64,000 nucleotides of DNA from Prauserella shujinwangii (GTDB taxonomy: Bacteria; Actinomycetota; Actinomycetes; Mycobacteriales; Pseudonocardiaceae). Of this stretch, positions 35,263 to 43,109 are shown piece by piece. Location of the stretch: contig NZ_PVNH01000003.1 in the NCBI RefSeq assembly GCF_003001955.1, forward strand, positions 1 through 64,000, in the 5' to 3' direction. The notes beneath the pieces are model-generated. The model made no database searches and had not been told where the DNA came from. It worked only from the letters and a program-made list of their open reading frames with translations. A program made the translations under genes and the position numbers. Every line of letters starts with the position of its first letter. Within the stretch, counting starts at the first letter, position 1.

Positions 35263-35652
35263 CTACCTTGCTTGAGCCTGGCCAGGATGCGAGGGCAGGC
35301 GCGCACCACCGAACCTCGCCTTCCCACCTGGCTGCGGCAACAGCGGCAGGCCATGCTCTTCGCACACATCGAGCAGGACACCGAGCCCGTGCGGCAACTG
35401 GTCGAGCAGATCGACACCGGTCGTCGACAACCAGGGCACCTCACCGAGCTGGCGTTCCAGGCGCTCCAACGTCGAGAACACCAACACCCAACGCCCCTTG
35501 CCGGGCAGATCCGAGGCGACTACGCCAGGTCGGTCAGGCAGGCGTTCCGCGTAGACCGTTGCCCGCGCGAAAGCTACGTCGAAGGCACTTGGTTCCTGCT
35601 GACGCGCCCGCACCTGACGGCACACGGTCACCAGCTCCGGCTCGGCCCTCAC
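35263..35652 (-). CDS. SseB/SAV_915-like protein associated with T7SS clusters
   Basis: 129 aa from GTG 35652. The C-terminal part (GRWVLVFSTLERLERQLGEVPWLSTTGVDLLDQLPHGLGVLLDVCEEHGLPLLP) matches SseB-type N-terminal domains found in many actinomycete T7SS loci. The N-terminal half is less typical. It is the first gene of the four-gene cluster (28 bp before the WXG-like gene). A chaperone- or secretion-associated role is guessed from context. Confidence 0.6.
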   Translation of the reverse strand: MRAEPELVTVCRQVRARQQEPSAFDVAFARATVYAERLPDRPGVVASDLPGKGRWVLVFSTLERLERQLGEVPWLSTTGVDLLDQLPHGLGVLLDVCEEHGLPLLPQPGGKARFGGARLPSHPGQAQAR

Positions 35653-36070
35653 CGTCGATTGATCCCCTCCGTGATCGACCGTGCATCCACGGTAATCACC
35701 CTACCCGGGGACCGCACCTCCAGGGAGACCAAATCCGCTCAGCTTGTCCACTGGGAGCCGAGGCCCTGTGGGTTGTGCGTCCTGTCATGGGAGGTAAGCG
35801 GTCGGTGTACCGCCGGCGCCACGCTGCTGGGCGTCGACCAGCAGGTCGCCGCTTCGTTCCGGAGGCCTGAATGTCGACGGACGTGGCTTCTGACTGGCCG
35901 CGCGAGAGACCGCCGGCAGCCTGTGTGCGGTCCGCCGCAGCTCGCGGGCCAGTGGGCGACGTCGCGCGGCACAACCCGATCGGGACTGCGAGCCACCCGG
36001 TCGTAGTGGTCCGCCGCTGCGGTGAGTGCGCCGGGTACTCGGTATTCCTTGCCCAAAGCGAGCTTCCTAA
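35653..36070. other. Region without supported gene inside the island
   Basis: About 420 bp with overlapping frames on both strands but no recognisable family. A minus-strand frame (about 35739-36107) starts with GELLRKLALGKEYRVPGALTAAADHYDRV, which looks partly protein-like but then degrades. It is probably decayed sequence. Confidence 0.4.
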
Positions 36071-36352
36071 GCAGCTCGCCAGGATTCGCCGGTCCCGGCC
36101 GCGACACCCAGTCCGATCCTGGGCGTGGTGGAGGTCGCCGACTATCTGACGCGGGAACACGCGGAGGGCCGACTGCCCGCCCGCGAATCGTGGCTCGCCT
36201 GCGCGTCGATGATCATCGGCGCATGCCAGCACTATGTCTACACGGAGTTCCTGTCGACGTCGGGCATGGCGGGGCTCCTGCCATCCGCCGAGAACCCGGT
36301 GCGTGAGTACGCCCGGACGATTGTGCGTACGCTCTTCGGAGTTCCCGAGTGA
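36071..36352 (+). pseudogene. C-terminal fragment of a TetR-family regulator
   Basis: An open frame after a TAA at 36068 encodes LGVVEVADYLTREHAEGRLPARESWLACASMIIGACQHYVYTEFLSTSG, then NPVREYARTIVRTLFGVPE. The Tyr-Leu-x-Arg-Glu motif and the GACQH segment resemble TetR C-terminal ligand domains. The N-terminal DNA-binding half is missing upstream. It is a remnant at the inner edge of the island. Confidence 0.6.
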
Positions 36353-36449
36353 TTCGGCGTCCGCGGGTTGGAGCCCAGTGACCATGACGTGCGAATCGAG
36401 CCGGACGGGCTCGGCTGCGGCCCGGTGGGCGGAGGTTCAAGCGGACGCT

Positions 36450-36472
36450 GAGTTCCGGTTCAACGTCCAGCC
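36450..36472. repeat. Direct repeat of the ychF 3' end, right copy
   Basis: GAGTTCCGGTTCAACGTC followed by C and AGCC, 22 of 23 identical to 32983-33005. It lies just before the stop of the next T7SS-type operon, 3.47 kb from the left copy. No gene in the ychF frame continues here. Confidence 0.6.
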
Positions 36473-36482
36473 CGGCCGGGTC

Positions 36483-37019
36483 TCACTCGCCAGCGCCCTC
36501 GGGCGGTGTGCCGTTCGGCCACACGCACGGCGAGGAGGCGCCGAGTGAGAGGTCGCCCTCGACGCTCTGCTTGACGGACATGCGGAACGCGTCGTCGTCG
36601 TTCTCCACCGACACGAACCGGTCGCTCTCGGAGCGCTTGTCGGTCAGTATCCGGAATCCGTGCGACACCCAGTAGTCGTAGAGGGCGTCGACGAACTCCT
36701 CGTTGCGTTCGGAGGGCACCCCGTCCAGCCAGTAGGTCTTGCCTACCTGGTACCGGCCACGGGGTCCGTTGTCGGTGGGGTCGAGGCACTCGGCCGAGTC
36801 CGCGTACTGCACGGTCAGGGTCGGCTTCTCGGGCAGTGCCGCGACCGCACGCCGGATGTGCTGCTCGGCGCGCTGGGCGGCCTCTTCCTCGGTCAGTGTC
36901 CTCATCGGCTCTCCGTTCCCCGGAGGAGTCGTCGTCCGCTCCGGTGTGCCTTCGGGGTCACCTCCGCCACATGCGGTGATCAGCAGCAGACAGGCGAGCA
37001 GCACGAGTGCTCGCTTCAT
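36483..37019 (-). CDS. Lipoprotein in a T7SS-type operon
   Basis: 178 aa. Signal and lipobox MKRALVLLACLLLITAC put the lipidated Cys at 17. The mature part begins with a Pro/Thr-rich linker and then a folded domain: LTEEEAAQRAEQHIRRAVAALPEKPTLTVQYADSAECLDPTDNGPRGRYQVGKTYWLDG, FVDALYDYWVSHGFRILTDKRSESDRFVSVENDDDAFRMSVKQS. One Cys pair (ECLD and PCVWP) could form a disulfide. The pattern is like lipoproteins encoded next to DUF1023 hydrolases, and it may be a surface immunity or folding partner. Family unknown. Confidence 0.8.
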   Translation of the reverse strand: MKRALVLLACLLLITACGGGDPEGTPERTTTPPGNGEPMRTLTEEEAAQRAEQHIRRAVAALPEKPTLTVQYADSAECLDPTDNGPRGRYQVGKTYWLDGVPSERNEEFVDALYDYWVSHGFRILTDKRSESDRFVSVENDDDAFRMSVKQSVEGDLSLGASSPCVWPNGTPPEGAGE

Positions 37020-37044
37020 GCTCGTCCCCTCCTGCCTGTGCTGG

Positions 37045-38658
37045 TCAACTCGGTTGTCCGCCGAGGACGATGGTGGCCATGTTCCGCAACGAGGCGGAGT
37101 CCTTGTGCCAGTACTCCGAGTGGGCATCGGTCGAGTAGCCTCCGGTGTACCACTCCCCGTCGGTTCCGGGGTCGGAGGTGAACTGTTTCGCGCCGAAATC
37201 CTCGGAGACCGGCTGGGGACCGTGAACGATGTCGGGCGTGGCACGGATGACGTCGTTCTCGGCGGTGCTCGCGTAGACGTTCGTGTCCTGGGGCAGCCGC
37301 AGGTCCGAGGCATGTTCCACGCCGACCCCCGGGCTGCCGAGGAAGATCACGTTGTCCACGTCGAGCCGGGTGCCCGCGCCCTGCGCCGAATGCCCGATCA
37401 CGGTGGAACCGTAGCTGTGCCCGATCACGGTGTTGTTCGACGCGGCGCCCTCGTGCGTGACCCGCAGGCCGTCCTGGAAGTCGCGCAGGTCCCCGGCCGC
37501 GGCCTCGGCGTAGTCCGCGTCGGCCGCCCGGATCAGGTCCTGCGGCGCGTCGTAGCCGACCCAGGTGATCGCCGCCGTCTCACTGCCGCGCGACTGCAGA
37601 CCGGCCTCGGCGAGGATCAGGTCGCTGCGATCCAGCTCACCGCCGATTCCGGCGAGGTCGGACCCGGTGCCTGGCACCGAGGTGACCACGTTGTCCGCGG
37701 TGTCCGGATTGCCGGTCGCGACGATGCCGCGCCCGTTCCCCTCGGTGGAGTAGTCGAGCAGGTACGCCCGTGGCTGGCGGTCGCTCGTGTCCCGGTCGAG
37801 CCGTTCGGCGATGGCGTCCAGCCCGCGCAGCGTCTCCCCGAGCCGCCGGTACTCGTGGTCCTGATCGGCGGTCCGGCCGTCACCGAGCTCGGCCAGCGTC
37901 TCCCGTCGCGTGCGGAGTTCGGCGTGCTCCTCGGCGAAGCGGATCCGGTTGGCCCGGTCCCGGGCCTCGACGGGGATGCCGTCCGTGCCGCCGAGGACAT
38001 CCCCGTGGGTGTAGATCGCGGACTCTTGCTCCATCGGCGTGAGGCTGTCCCACCAGCGCTTGACCTCCGCGGGTGAGGCGTCGGCGCCGGGGAGGTCGCT
38101 CGGTGTGACGAGGTCGCCCCCGGCGACCGCCTCGAGCTCCAGGCCCGCCGCCGCGGGCCGGGCCTCGTCGAGCGCGGCGGACGCGACCTGGTCGGCTTCC
38201 CCGACCGCGCGCAACGCCTGCCGCACCGTGCCGGTCAGCTCCTCCGCGGTCTGCCGGTCGCACTCCTTCTCCTCGTCGGTGCGCCGGTCACCCGGCCCGC
38301 CGAAGACGGCCCGCACCTGACCGGTCAGCGGGTCCACCGACAGCACGTGCGATGAGTCGACCGCCCGCATGACCCCGTCGACGGTCCGCTGCGCCTCGAT
38401 GATCGCGTCCGCGAGGTCGCGCAGGGCAGGCGGGATCCGCTCCAGATACTCGCCCGCGGTGTCGTAGCCCGCGCGGACGTCGTCGAAGTGCGCCCTGGCG
38501 GTGTCCGCCGCGTCGCCCTGCCAGCCGTCGAGCCCGCCGAGGGTCGTCTTGAGATCGGTCGCCGTCGCGGTGAGCTGGCCCGCCAGCAGTGCCCAGCGGT
38601 CGGCCAGGTCGTCGTACGTTCCGGCATCGGCCTCGCGCAGGTCCTGGAACGACACCAC
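37045..38658 (-). CDS. WXG-domain protein with DUF1023 alpha/beta hydrolase
   Basis: 537 aa from a GTG at 38658. Residues 1-110 are a helical WXG100-like domain (DGWQGDAADTARAHFDDVRAGYDTAGEYLERIPPAL). After a linker the C-terminal half (about 280-537) is a DUF1023 hydrolase with nucleophile Ser in NTVIGHSYGSTVIGH and probable Asp and His residues in the following segments (NVYASTAENDVI, DAHSEYWH). Related proteins in actinomycetes are exported through T7SS and act as lipases or toxins, but no activity is proven for this one. The chain ends 25 bp upstream of the lipoprotein gene. Confidence 0.85.
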   Translation of the reverse strand: MVSFQDLREADAGTYDDLADRWALLAGQLTATATDLKTTLGGLDGWQGDAADTARAHFDDVRAGYDTAGEYLERIPPALRDLADAIIEAQRTVDGVMRAVDSSHVLSVDPLTGQVRAVFGGPGDRRTDEEKECDRQTAEELTGTVRQALRAVGEADQVASAALDEARPAAAGLELEAVAGGDLVTPSDLPGADASPAEVKRWWDSLTPMEQESAIYTHGDVLGGTDGIPVEARDRANRIRFAEEHAELRTRRETLAELGDGRTADQDHEYRRLGETLRGLDAIAERLDRDTSDRQPRAYLLDYSTEGNGRGIVATGNPDTADNVVTSVPGTGSDLAGIGGELDRSDLILAEAGLQSRGSETAAITWVGYDAPQDLIRAADADYAEAAAGDLRDFQDGLRVTHEGAASNNTVIGHSYGSTVIGHSAQGAGTRLDVDNVIFLGSPGVGVEHASDLRLPQDTNVYASTAENDVIRATPDIVHGPQPVSEDFGAKQFTSDPGTDGEWYTGGYSTDAHSEYWHKDSASLRNMATIVLGGQPS

Positions 38659-38664
38659 GGTGGC

Positions 38665-38973
38665 TCAGCGCTCCGAGCTCAGCGGCGGCAGTGTCTCGGC
38701 CACGGCCTGCTCCATCCGTTCGTAGCCGTCCGCGCTGTCCCGCAGCAGCCCGCCCGCCATGGCGGTGCGCTTGCACAGGTCGTCGATCTGGTACTCCCAC
38801 AGCGCGGCGAGCAGCGCCGCCCTGTCCGTGGTCGTGAAACCGCGGTTGGCGCCCTCGTGCGTCTCGACCGCGCCCAGGAACTCGGCCAGCGCCTCGTTGA
38901 CGTCGTCCGCGATGTCGACGAAGCGGCCACCCGCCTCGACGAGACCGCGAGGCTCGACTCCGTATCCGCCCAT
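38665..38973 (-). CDS. Small helical ESX-like protein
   Basis: 102 aa (GYGVEPRGLVEAGGRFVDIADDVNEALAEFLGAVETHEGANRGFTTTDRAALLAALWEYQIDDLCKRTAMAGGLLRDSADGYERMEQAVAETLP). Its predicted all-helical fold and length match the ESX/WXG100 superfamily, although no clear WxG turn is visible. It lies 6 bp before the WXG-DUF1023 gene, so the two probably form a co-secreted pair. It is the first gene of the operon. Confidence 0.72.
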   Translation of the reverse strand: MGGYGVEPRGLVEAGGRFVDIADDVNEALAEFLGAVETHEGANRGFTTTDRAALLAALWEYQIDDLCKRTAMAGGLLRDSADGYERMEQAVAETLPPLSSER

Positions 38974-39093
38974 CTCGCGTCCTCCCCGTTCGCGAGCGAT
39001 CGATCAGCCGGATGTTCACCGCGCACCGCGGGCCGGTCGGCCGGTTTCCGGGAATCGGTGCGCGCGGCTCCCTCGGCCGGGGGTGGCGGCGGG

Positions 39094-40347
39094 CTAAGCG
39101 GGTTCGGACTCGCGCTCGGCGGCGGCGATGCGGTCGTCGGTCACCACGCGCAGGCACGGCAGGAGCAGGGTCAGGGCCAGCAGCGCCATGATCGCGAAGA
39201 CGGCGCGCAGGCCCAGCAGTTCCGCGACGAGGCCGCCCGCCAGCGCACCCAGTGGCCTGCTGCCCCAGGCGACGAGCCGGTAGCCGCTGTTGACCCGCCC
39301 GAGCAGGCGGTCCGGCGTGATCCGCTGCCGGAGGGACACGGTGATCACGTTCCACACGATGATGCCCGCGCCGCCGACGACGAACGCGCCGCCGACGAGC
39401 AGCGCGTTCGACGTCAGCGCGGGTGCGCCCACCAGCAATGTGCCGCAGCCGATCGTGAGCGCGACCGACCGGGCGCGGCCGAGTGTCCGCTCGATGCGTT
39501 CCGCGACGAACGAGCCGAGCAGGCCGCCCAGCGCCGAGGCCGACAGCAGCAGCCCGAACTCCGCGCCGGACAGGCCCATCGGTGACCCGGGGCCCACCGC
39601 GTAGAGGACGAGGATCGCGAAGGTCGCGTTCGAGGCGAAGTTGAACACCCCGGTCATCACCGCCAGGGTGCGCAGCAGCTTGTGCCGCCACAGGAAGCGC
39701 AGCCCCTCGGCGATGTCGGCACGCAGCGAGGTACGGCTGTCCCGCTCGATCCGGAACGAGCCGGGGACGAGCAGCAGCGCGCCGAGGGCCACCGCCCACA
39801 GTGCCGCGGGGGAGGCGATCGCCACGGCCGCGCCCGCCACGACGAGGAGCCCGCCGAGGGGCGGGCCCGCGAACTCGTTGGCCGTGAGCTCGGCCGCCTG
39901 AAGCCTGCCGTTGGCCCGGGACAGCTGCTCGCGCCGGACCACCTGGGGCAAGATCGACTGGCTCGCGGTGTCGTACAGCGTCTCGGCGATCCCGACACCC
40001 AGCGCCGCGACGAAGAGCAACCAGATCGAGCCCTGGTCGTGCGCCACCGCGAGCGCCGCCAGGGCGAGCAGCCCGGCCCGGACGCCGTTCGCGCCGAGCA
40101 TGATCCGGCGCCGGTCGAACCGGTCGCACAGCGCTCCCGCAGGCAGGGCGAACAGCAGCCACGGCAGCGTCATCGCGAACACCAGGATCGAGATCAGCGT
40201 GGGTGAGCGGGTGTAGCTCACGGCGACCAGCGGCAGCCCCACCCGGAAGACCCCGTCCGCGAGGTTGGACATGGCGGAGGACACCCACAGCCGCCAGTAG
40301 GCGCCACCCAGGGCAGTGGATCCGGTCACCGGCCGCTCGACCCGCAT
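39094..40347 (-). CDS. MFS efflux transporter
   Basis: 417 aa with 10-12 transmembrane helices and MFS motif A between helices 2 and 3 (PAGALCDRFDRRRIM). It resembles EntS-like or macrolide/bacteriocin efflux pumps (LPQVVRREQLSRANGRLQAAELTANEFAGPPLGG). ATG 40347 was chosen. It is divergent from an ArsR-type regulator with an inverted repeat in between, which suggests inducible efflux. Substrate unknown. Confidence 0.88.
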   Translation of the reverse strand: MRVERPVTGSTALGGAYWRLWVSSAMSNLADGVFRVGLPLVAVSYTRSPTLISILVFAMTLPWLLFALPAGALCDRFDRRRIMLGANGVRAGLLALAALAVAHDQGSIWLLFVAALGVGIAETLYDTASQSILPQVVRREQLSRANGRLQAAELTANEFAGPPLGGLLVVAGAAVAIASPAALWAVALGALLLVPGSFRIERDSRTSLRADIAEGLRFLWRHKLLRTLAVMTGVFNFASNATFAILVLYAVGPGSPMGLSGAEFGLLLSASALGGLLGSFVAERIERTLGRARSVALTIGCGTLLVGAPALTSNALLVGGAFVVGGAGIIVWNVITVSLRQRITPDRLLGRVNSGYRLVAWGSRPLGALAGGLVAELLGLRAVFAIMALLALTLLLPCLRVVTDDRIAAAERESEPA

Positions 40348-40379
40348 CAGTGGAGAATCGCACAGCGGTGGAGAAAACT

Positions 40380-40407
40380 CCATCGGTATGGCGTACTACA
40401 TCGATGG
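40380..40407. promoter_or_regulatory. Inverted repeat in the MFS/ArsR divergent promoter
   Basis: CCATCG and CGATGG are exact inverted copies 16 bp apart, between the two divergent starts. Probably the operator of the ArsR-type regulator. Promoter elements are not clear. Confidence 0.45.
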
Positions 40408-40421
40408 ACTATTGTCGCGGC

Positions 40422-40979
40422 ATGGCTGAGCAGGACATTCGGCAAAGCGGAGAGGCCGAGTCCACCACTGGGAAGCGGCGAGAGGCGACCGTTCGGGAGG
40501 CGAAGGCGCTCGCGCACCCGCTGCGTGTGCGGATCCTGCGCCTGTGCGGGCAGCGGGAGCTGACCAACAAGCAGCTCGCGGACCGGCTCGGCCGCGACCC
40601 CGGCACGGTGCTCCACCACGTCCGGCACCTGCTCGGCGCCGGTTTCCTCGAACAGGCACCGGTGCGCAGCGGGGAGAGCGGTGCCCTGGAGAAGCCCTAC
40701 CGCTCCACCGGGCTGTCCTGGTGGCTGAGCACCCGCCTGGACGAGGACGAGGCGGCTGCCGCGGGGCCGGTCCAGGCGTTCCAGGAAGAGCTCGCCGAGG
40801 CGGGTCCCGGGTCGGTGCGGACGTTCTCGCGCTTCCTGCTGCACCTGTCGCCCGAGGAGGTCGCCGAGCTCGACCGGCGCATCCTCGCGGTCCTCGACGA
40901 GTACATCGAGACCGACGACCAGCGGCGGGACCGGCCCGCGCTCGGCGGGATGTTCGTGCTGCACCAGCTCCCGGACTGA
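40422..40979 (+). CDS. ArsR-family winged-helix regulator
   Basis: 185 aa from ATG 40422 (ATG 40404 is an in-frame alternative; neither has a ribosome site). HTH: AKALAHPLRVRILRLCGQRELTNKQLADRLGRDPGTVLHHVRHLLGAGFLEQ. The C-terminal half (about 90 residues) is longer than in metal-sensing ArsR proteins and lacks Cys, so it senses an organic or other signal. The likely target is the divergent MFS gene. Confidence 0.85.
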   Translation: MAEQDIRQSGEAESTTGKRREATVREAKALAHPLRVRILRLCGQRELTNKQLADRLGRDPGTVLHHVRHLLGAGFLEQAPVRSGESGALEKPYRSTGLSWWLSTRLDEDEAAAAGPVQAFQEELAEAGPGSVRTFSRFLLHLSPEEVAELDRRILAVLDEYIETDDQRRDRPALGGMFVLHQLPD

Positions 40980-40988
40980 GGTCCCGGC

Positions 40989-41213
40989 TCAGCCGTCCGC
41001 TTCGCGGCGGAGGTGCCGCTGCAGCGCGTAGGTGGCCCAGAAGGCGATCGCGCTCGTCACGATCGCGCCGGCGAGCACCCACAGGATCCAGTGCGGTTCG
41101 GTGAACACGAACGCGAGCACGATCAGGACGGGGCCGAGCACGGTGAGCGCCACCATCGTCCTGACCCGGCGGCGTTCCAGGTCCCTGGCCCGCTTGTCGG
41201 GATCGTCCGTCAT
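40989..41213 (-). CDS. Small two-helix membrane protein
   Basis: 74 aa. Basic N-terminal helix (DDPDKRARDLERRRVRTM) and two transmembrane helices (VALTVLGPVLIVLAFVFT and WILWVLAGAIVTSAIAFWATYAL). No family is recognised. It lies 10 bp from the convergent ArsR stop. Confidence 0.6.
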   Translation of the reverse strand: MTDDPDKRARDLERRRVRTMVALTVLGPVLIVLAFVFTEPHWILWVLAGAIVTSAIAFWATYALQRHLRREADG

Positions 41214-41287
41214 GCACGGAGCATCGCACGGCGGGGATCGGCGGTCCCGCGGGGTCCCGGCCGGACCCGGTCGCCGCGCGACGGCGC

Positions 41288-41557
41288 TCAGGCCGGTGCC
41301 GGGTCGTCCTCGGGGACCTGGCCCGGGTCAGGCCGATCCTGGTGGCGCTGACGCATCGCGTAGTACAGCACCGCCGCCCCCGTCGTGAGCATGCCGAGGA
41401 AGGCCAGGCTGCCCACCACGATCGCCCGCACGTCGTCGCCGGCCGGCATGCGATCGCCGGAGAGTTCGGTGGCCGCCACCGCCGGCACCGTGAAGGCGCC
41501 CAGCACCAGGGCGACGAGGACGGACAGGGCGGACAGGGCCGTCTTGGTCGTCTTCAT
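41288..41557 (-). CDS. Small exported/membrane protein, unknown
   Basis: 89 aa. A signal peptide-like N-terminus (ALSALSVLVALVLGAFTVPAVAA) and a central transmembrane helix (DVRAIVVGSLAFLGMLTTGAAVLYYAM) followed by a charged cytoplasmic tail rich in Asp, Pro and Gln. No conserved motif. AAAGGAGCG lies 3 nt before the ATG. It follows phhB on the same strand after about 46 bp. Confidence 0.6.
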   Translation of the reverse strand: MKTTKTALSALSVLVALVLGAFTVPAVAATELSGDRMPAGDDVRAIVVGSLAFLGMLTTGAAVLYYAMRQRHQDRPDPGQVPEDDPAPA

Positions 41558-41603
41558 CGCGCTCCTTTCGCCGGCTACCGGCTACCCGGTGCCGCGCGCC
41601 CGC

Positions 41604-41894
41604 TCACATGGCGTCGATCACCCCGTCGATCTCGCCGGCGAGCTGCACGTCCTTCTCCGTGATCCCGCCGTCGGAGTGGGTGCTGAGCCGGAACGTGAGC
41701 TTGCGCCAGCGGATGTCGATGTCCGGATGGTGGTTCTCGTTCTCCGCGATCTCCGCGATCCGGTTGACCACCTGGATCGCCTGTGGAAAGTTGGCCAGCT
41801 CCGCCGTGCGCTGGATCGCGTTCCCGTTGCGCTCCCAGCGGGGCAGGTGGGCGAGGGCCTCGTCGATGCGTTCGTCACTGAGTAGTTCCGCCAT
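41604..41894 (-). CDS. phhB: Pterin-4a-carbinolamine dehydratase
   Basis: 96 aa, the usual length. The conserved active-site run ENENHHPDIDIRW is present, together with LPRWERNGNAIQRTAEL and LTFRLSTHSDGGITEKDVQLAGEID. The enzyme dehydrates 4a-hydroxytetrahydropterin. In M. tuberculosis the homologue (Rv1159A) lies just before mutT2 and typA, the same broad order as here. It is divergent from the thiamine operon. Confidence 0.93.
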   Translation of the reverse strand: MAELLSDERIDEALAHLPRWERNGNAIQRTAELANFPQAIQVVNRIAEIAENENHHPDIDIRWRKLTFRLSTHSDGGITEKDVQLAGEIDGVIDAM

Positions 41895-41934
41895 GGGTCC
41901 ATGGTGGTACGAAGCCGGGTACGCTGCACCCTTG

Positions 41935-42022
41935 CCACGGGAGTCCGGCGCCGCCGGGCTGAGAGGTGGGCGCGAGTCCACGACCGTTCGCACCTGATCC
42001 GGATCATGCCGGCGCAGGGAGG
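41935..42022 (+). promoter_or_regulatory. TPP riboswitch (thi box) of the thiamine transporter operon
   Basis: The aptamer shows every landmark: ACGGGAGTCCGGC at the 5' side, the conserved CTGAGAGG (41959-41966), an ACCGT element, and ACCTGATCCGGATCATGCC followed by GGCGCAGGGAG on the 3' side. TACGCT at about 41921 may be the -10. It senses thiamine pyrophosphate and should lower transporter expression when TPP is ample. Confidence 0.93.
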
Positions 42023-42030
42023 CCCTCGCG

Positions 42031-42057
42031 CTCCTTCTTGCCGGTGGGGACAAGGAG
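42031..42057 (+). promoter_or_regulatory. Riboswitch expression platform hiding the ribosome site
   Basis: CTCCTT (42031-42036) is the exact complement of AAGGAG (42052-42057), the ribosome site 5 nt before the thiB ATG. Pairing would occlude it, which suggests translational control. No terminator with a U-tract is seen here. Confidence 0.7.
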
Positions 42058-42062
42058 GGTTC

Positions 42063-43109
42063 ATGAGGTTCATCCGGGCGGCTTCCGTGCTGCTCGCCGG
42101 TGCGCTCACGGCGGGCTGCACCCTCGCCGGAGGCGGTGAGGACCAGGCCGAGGGCACACCGACCGTCACCCTCGTCACGCACGACTCGTGGACGGTGCCG
42201 CAGGAGGTGCTCGACGCCTTCGAGCAGCGTTCGGGCATCAGGCTCGAGGTGCGCAAGCAGGGTGACGCCGGTGAGCTGACGAACAAGCTGGTGCTCACGA
42301 AGGCCAACCCCATCGGCGACGTCGCCTACGGCGTGGACTCCACGTTCGCCTCGCGGGCGCTGTCCGCGGGCGTCTTCGAGTCGTACACGAGCCCGGAGGC
42401 CGACCGCGGTCCGCAGCGGTACGCCATCGATCCGAGGCACCGGCTGTCCGCTGTGGACGTGGGCGACGTCTGCGTCAACATCGACACGCGGTGGTTCGCC
42501 GAACGCGACCTGGCCGAGCCGGAGACACTGGCCGATCTCACCGACCCGAAGTACCGCGACCTGCTGGTGGTGGAGAACCCGGCGACCTCGTCTCCGGGGC
42601 TGGCGTTCCTGCTGGCGACCGTGGCCGAGTACGGCGAGCAGGGCTGGCTCGACTACTGGTCCCGGCTGGAGCGCAACGGCGTCAAGGCCGTGAGCGGCTG
42701 GACCGAGGCCTACACGCAGGAGTTCTCCGGCTCTTCCGGCAACGGCCCGCGGCCCATCGTCGTGTCCTACGCCTCGTCCCCGGCCGCCGAGGTCGACGAG
42801 AACGGCGAGCCGACCACCAAGGCCCTGCTCGAGACCTGCTACCGGCAGGTCGAGTACGCGGGTGTGCTCGCGGGCACCGACCAGCCCGACAACGCGGGCA
42901 AGGTGGTCGACTTCCTGCTCTCCCAGGAGTTCCAGAGCATCGTCGCCGAGAACATGTACGTCTACCCGACGCGGGAGGGCGTCGAGCTGCCCTCCGCCTG
43001 GGCGGAGGCCGCGCCGCTGCCCGAGGACCCGGCGTCGCTGCCGGGGGAGCGTGTGCAGTCCGGCCGGGAGCGCTGGATCGAGAAGTGGCGCGCACTGGTC
43101 GAGGGATAG
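42063..43109 (+). CDS. thiB: Thiamine ABC transporter substrate-binding lipoprotein
   Basis: 348 aa. Lipobox LTAGC puts the lipidated Cys at about 20. The periplasmic-binding fold has TVTLVTHDSWTVPQEVLDAFEQRSGIRLEV, GDVAYGVDSTFASRALSAGVFESY (typical ThiB hinge motif), and ENPATSSPGLAFLLATVAEYGEQGWLDYW. It binds thiamine outside the membrane, as shown by the upstream TPP riboswitch and downstream permease and ATPase. Its 3' end overlaps thiP by 25 bp. Confidence 0.93.
   Translation: MRFIRAASVLLAGALTAGCTLAGGGEDQAEGTPTVTLVTHDSWTVPQEVLDAFEQRSGIRLEVRKQGDAGELTNKLVLTKANPIGDVAYGVDSTFASRALSAGVFESYTSPEADRGPQRYAIDPRHRLSAVDVGDVCVNIDTRWFAERDLAEPETLADLTDPKYRDLLVVENPATSSPGLAFLLATVAEYGEQGWLDYWSRLERNGVKAVSGWTEAYTQEFSGSSGNGPRPIVVSYASSPAAEVDENGEPTTKALLETCYRQVEYAGVLAGTDQPDNAGKVVDFLLSQEFQSIVAENMYVYPTREGVELPSAWAEAAPLPEDPASLPGERVQSGRERWIEKWRALVEG

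Noticed and set aside
35739-36107. Minus-strand ORF of 122 codons inside the island
   Set aside because: Only its first 30 residues look protein-like, then the frame becomes random. No family, no ribosome site and no clear partner.
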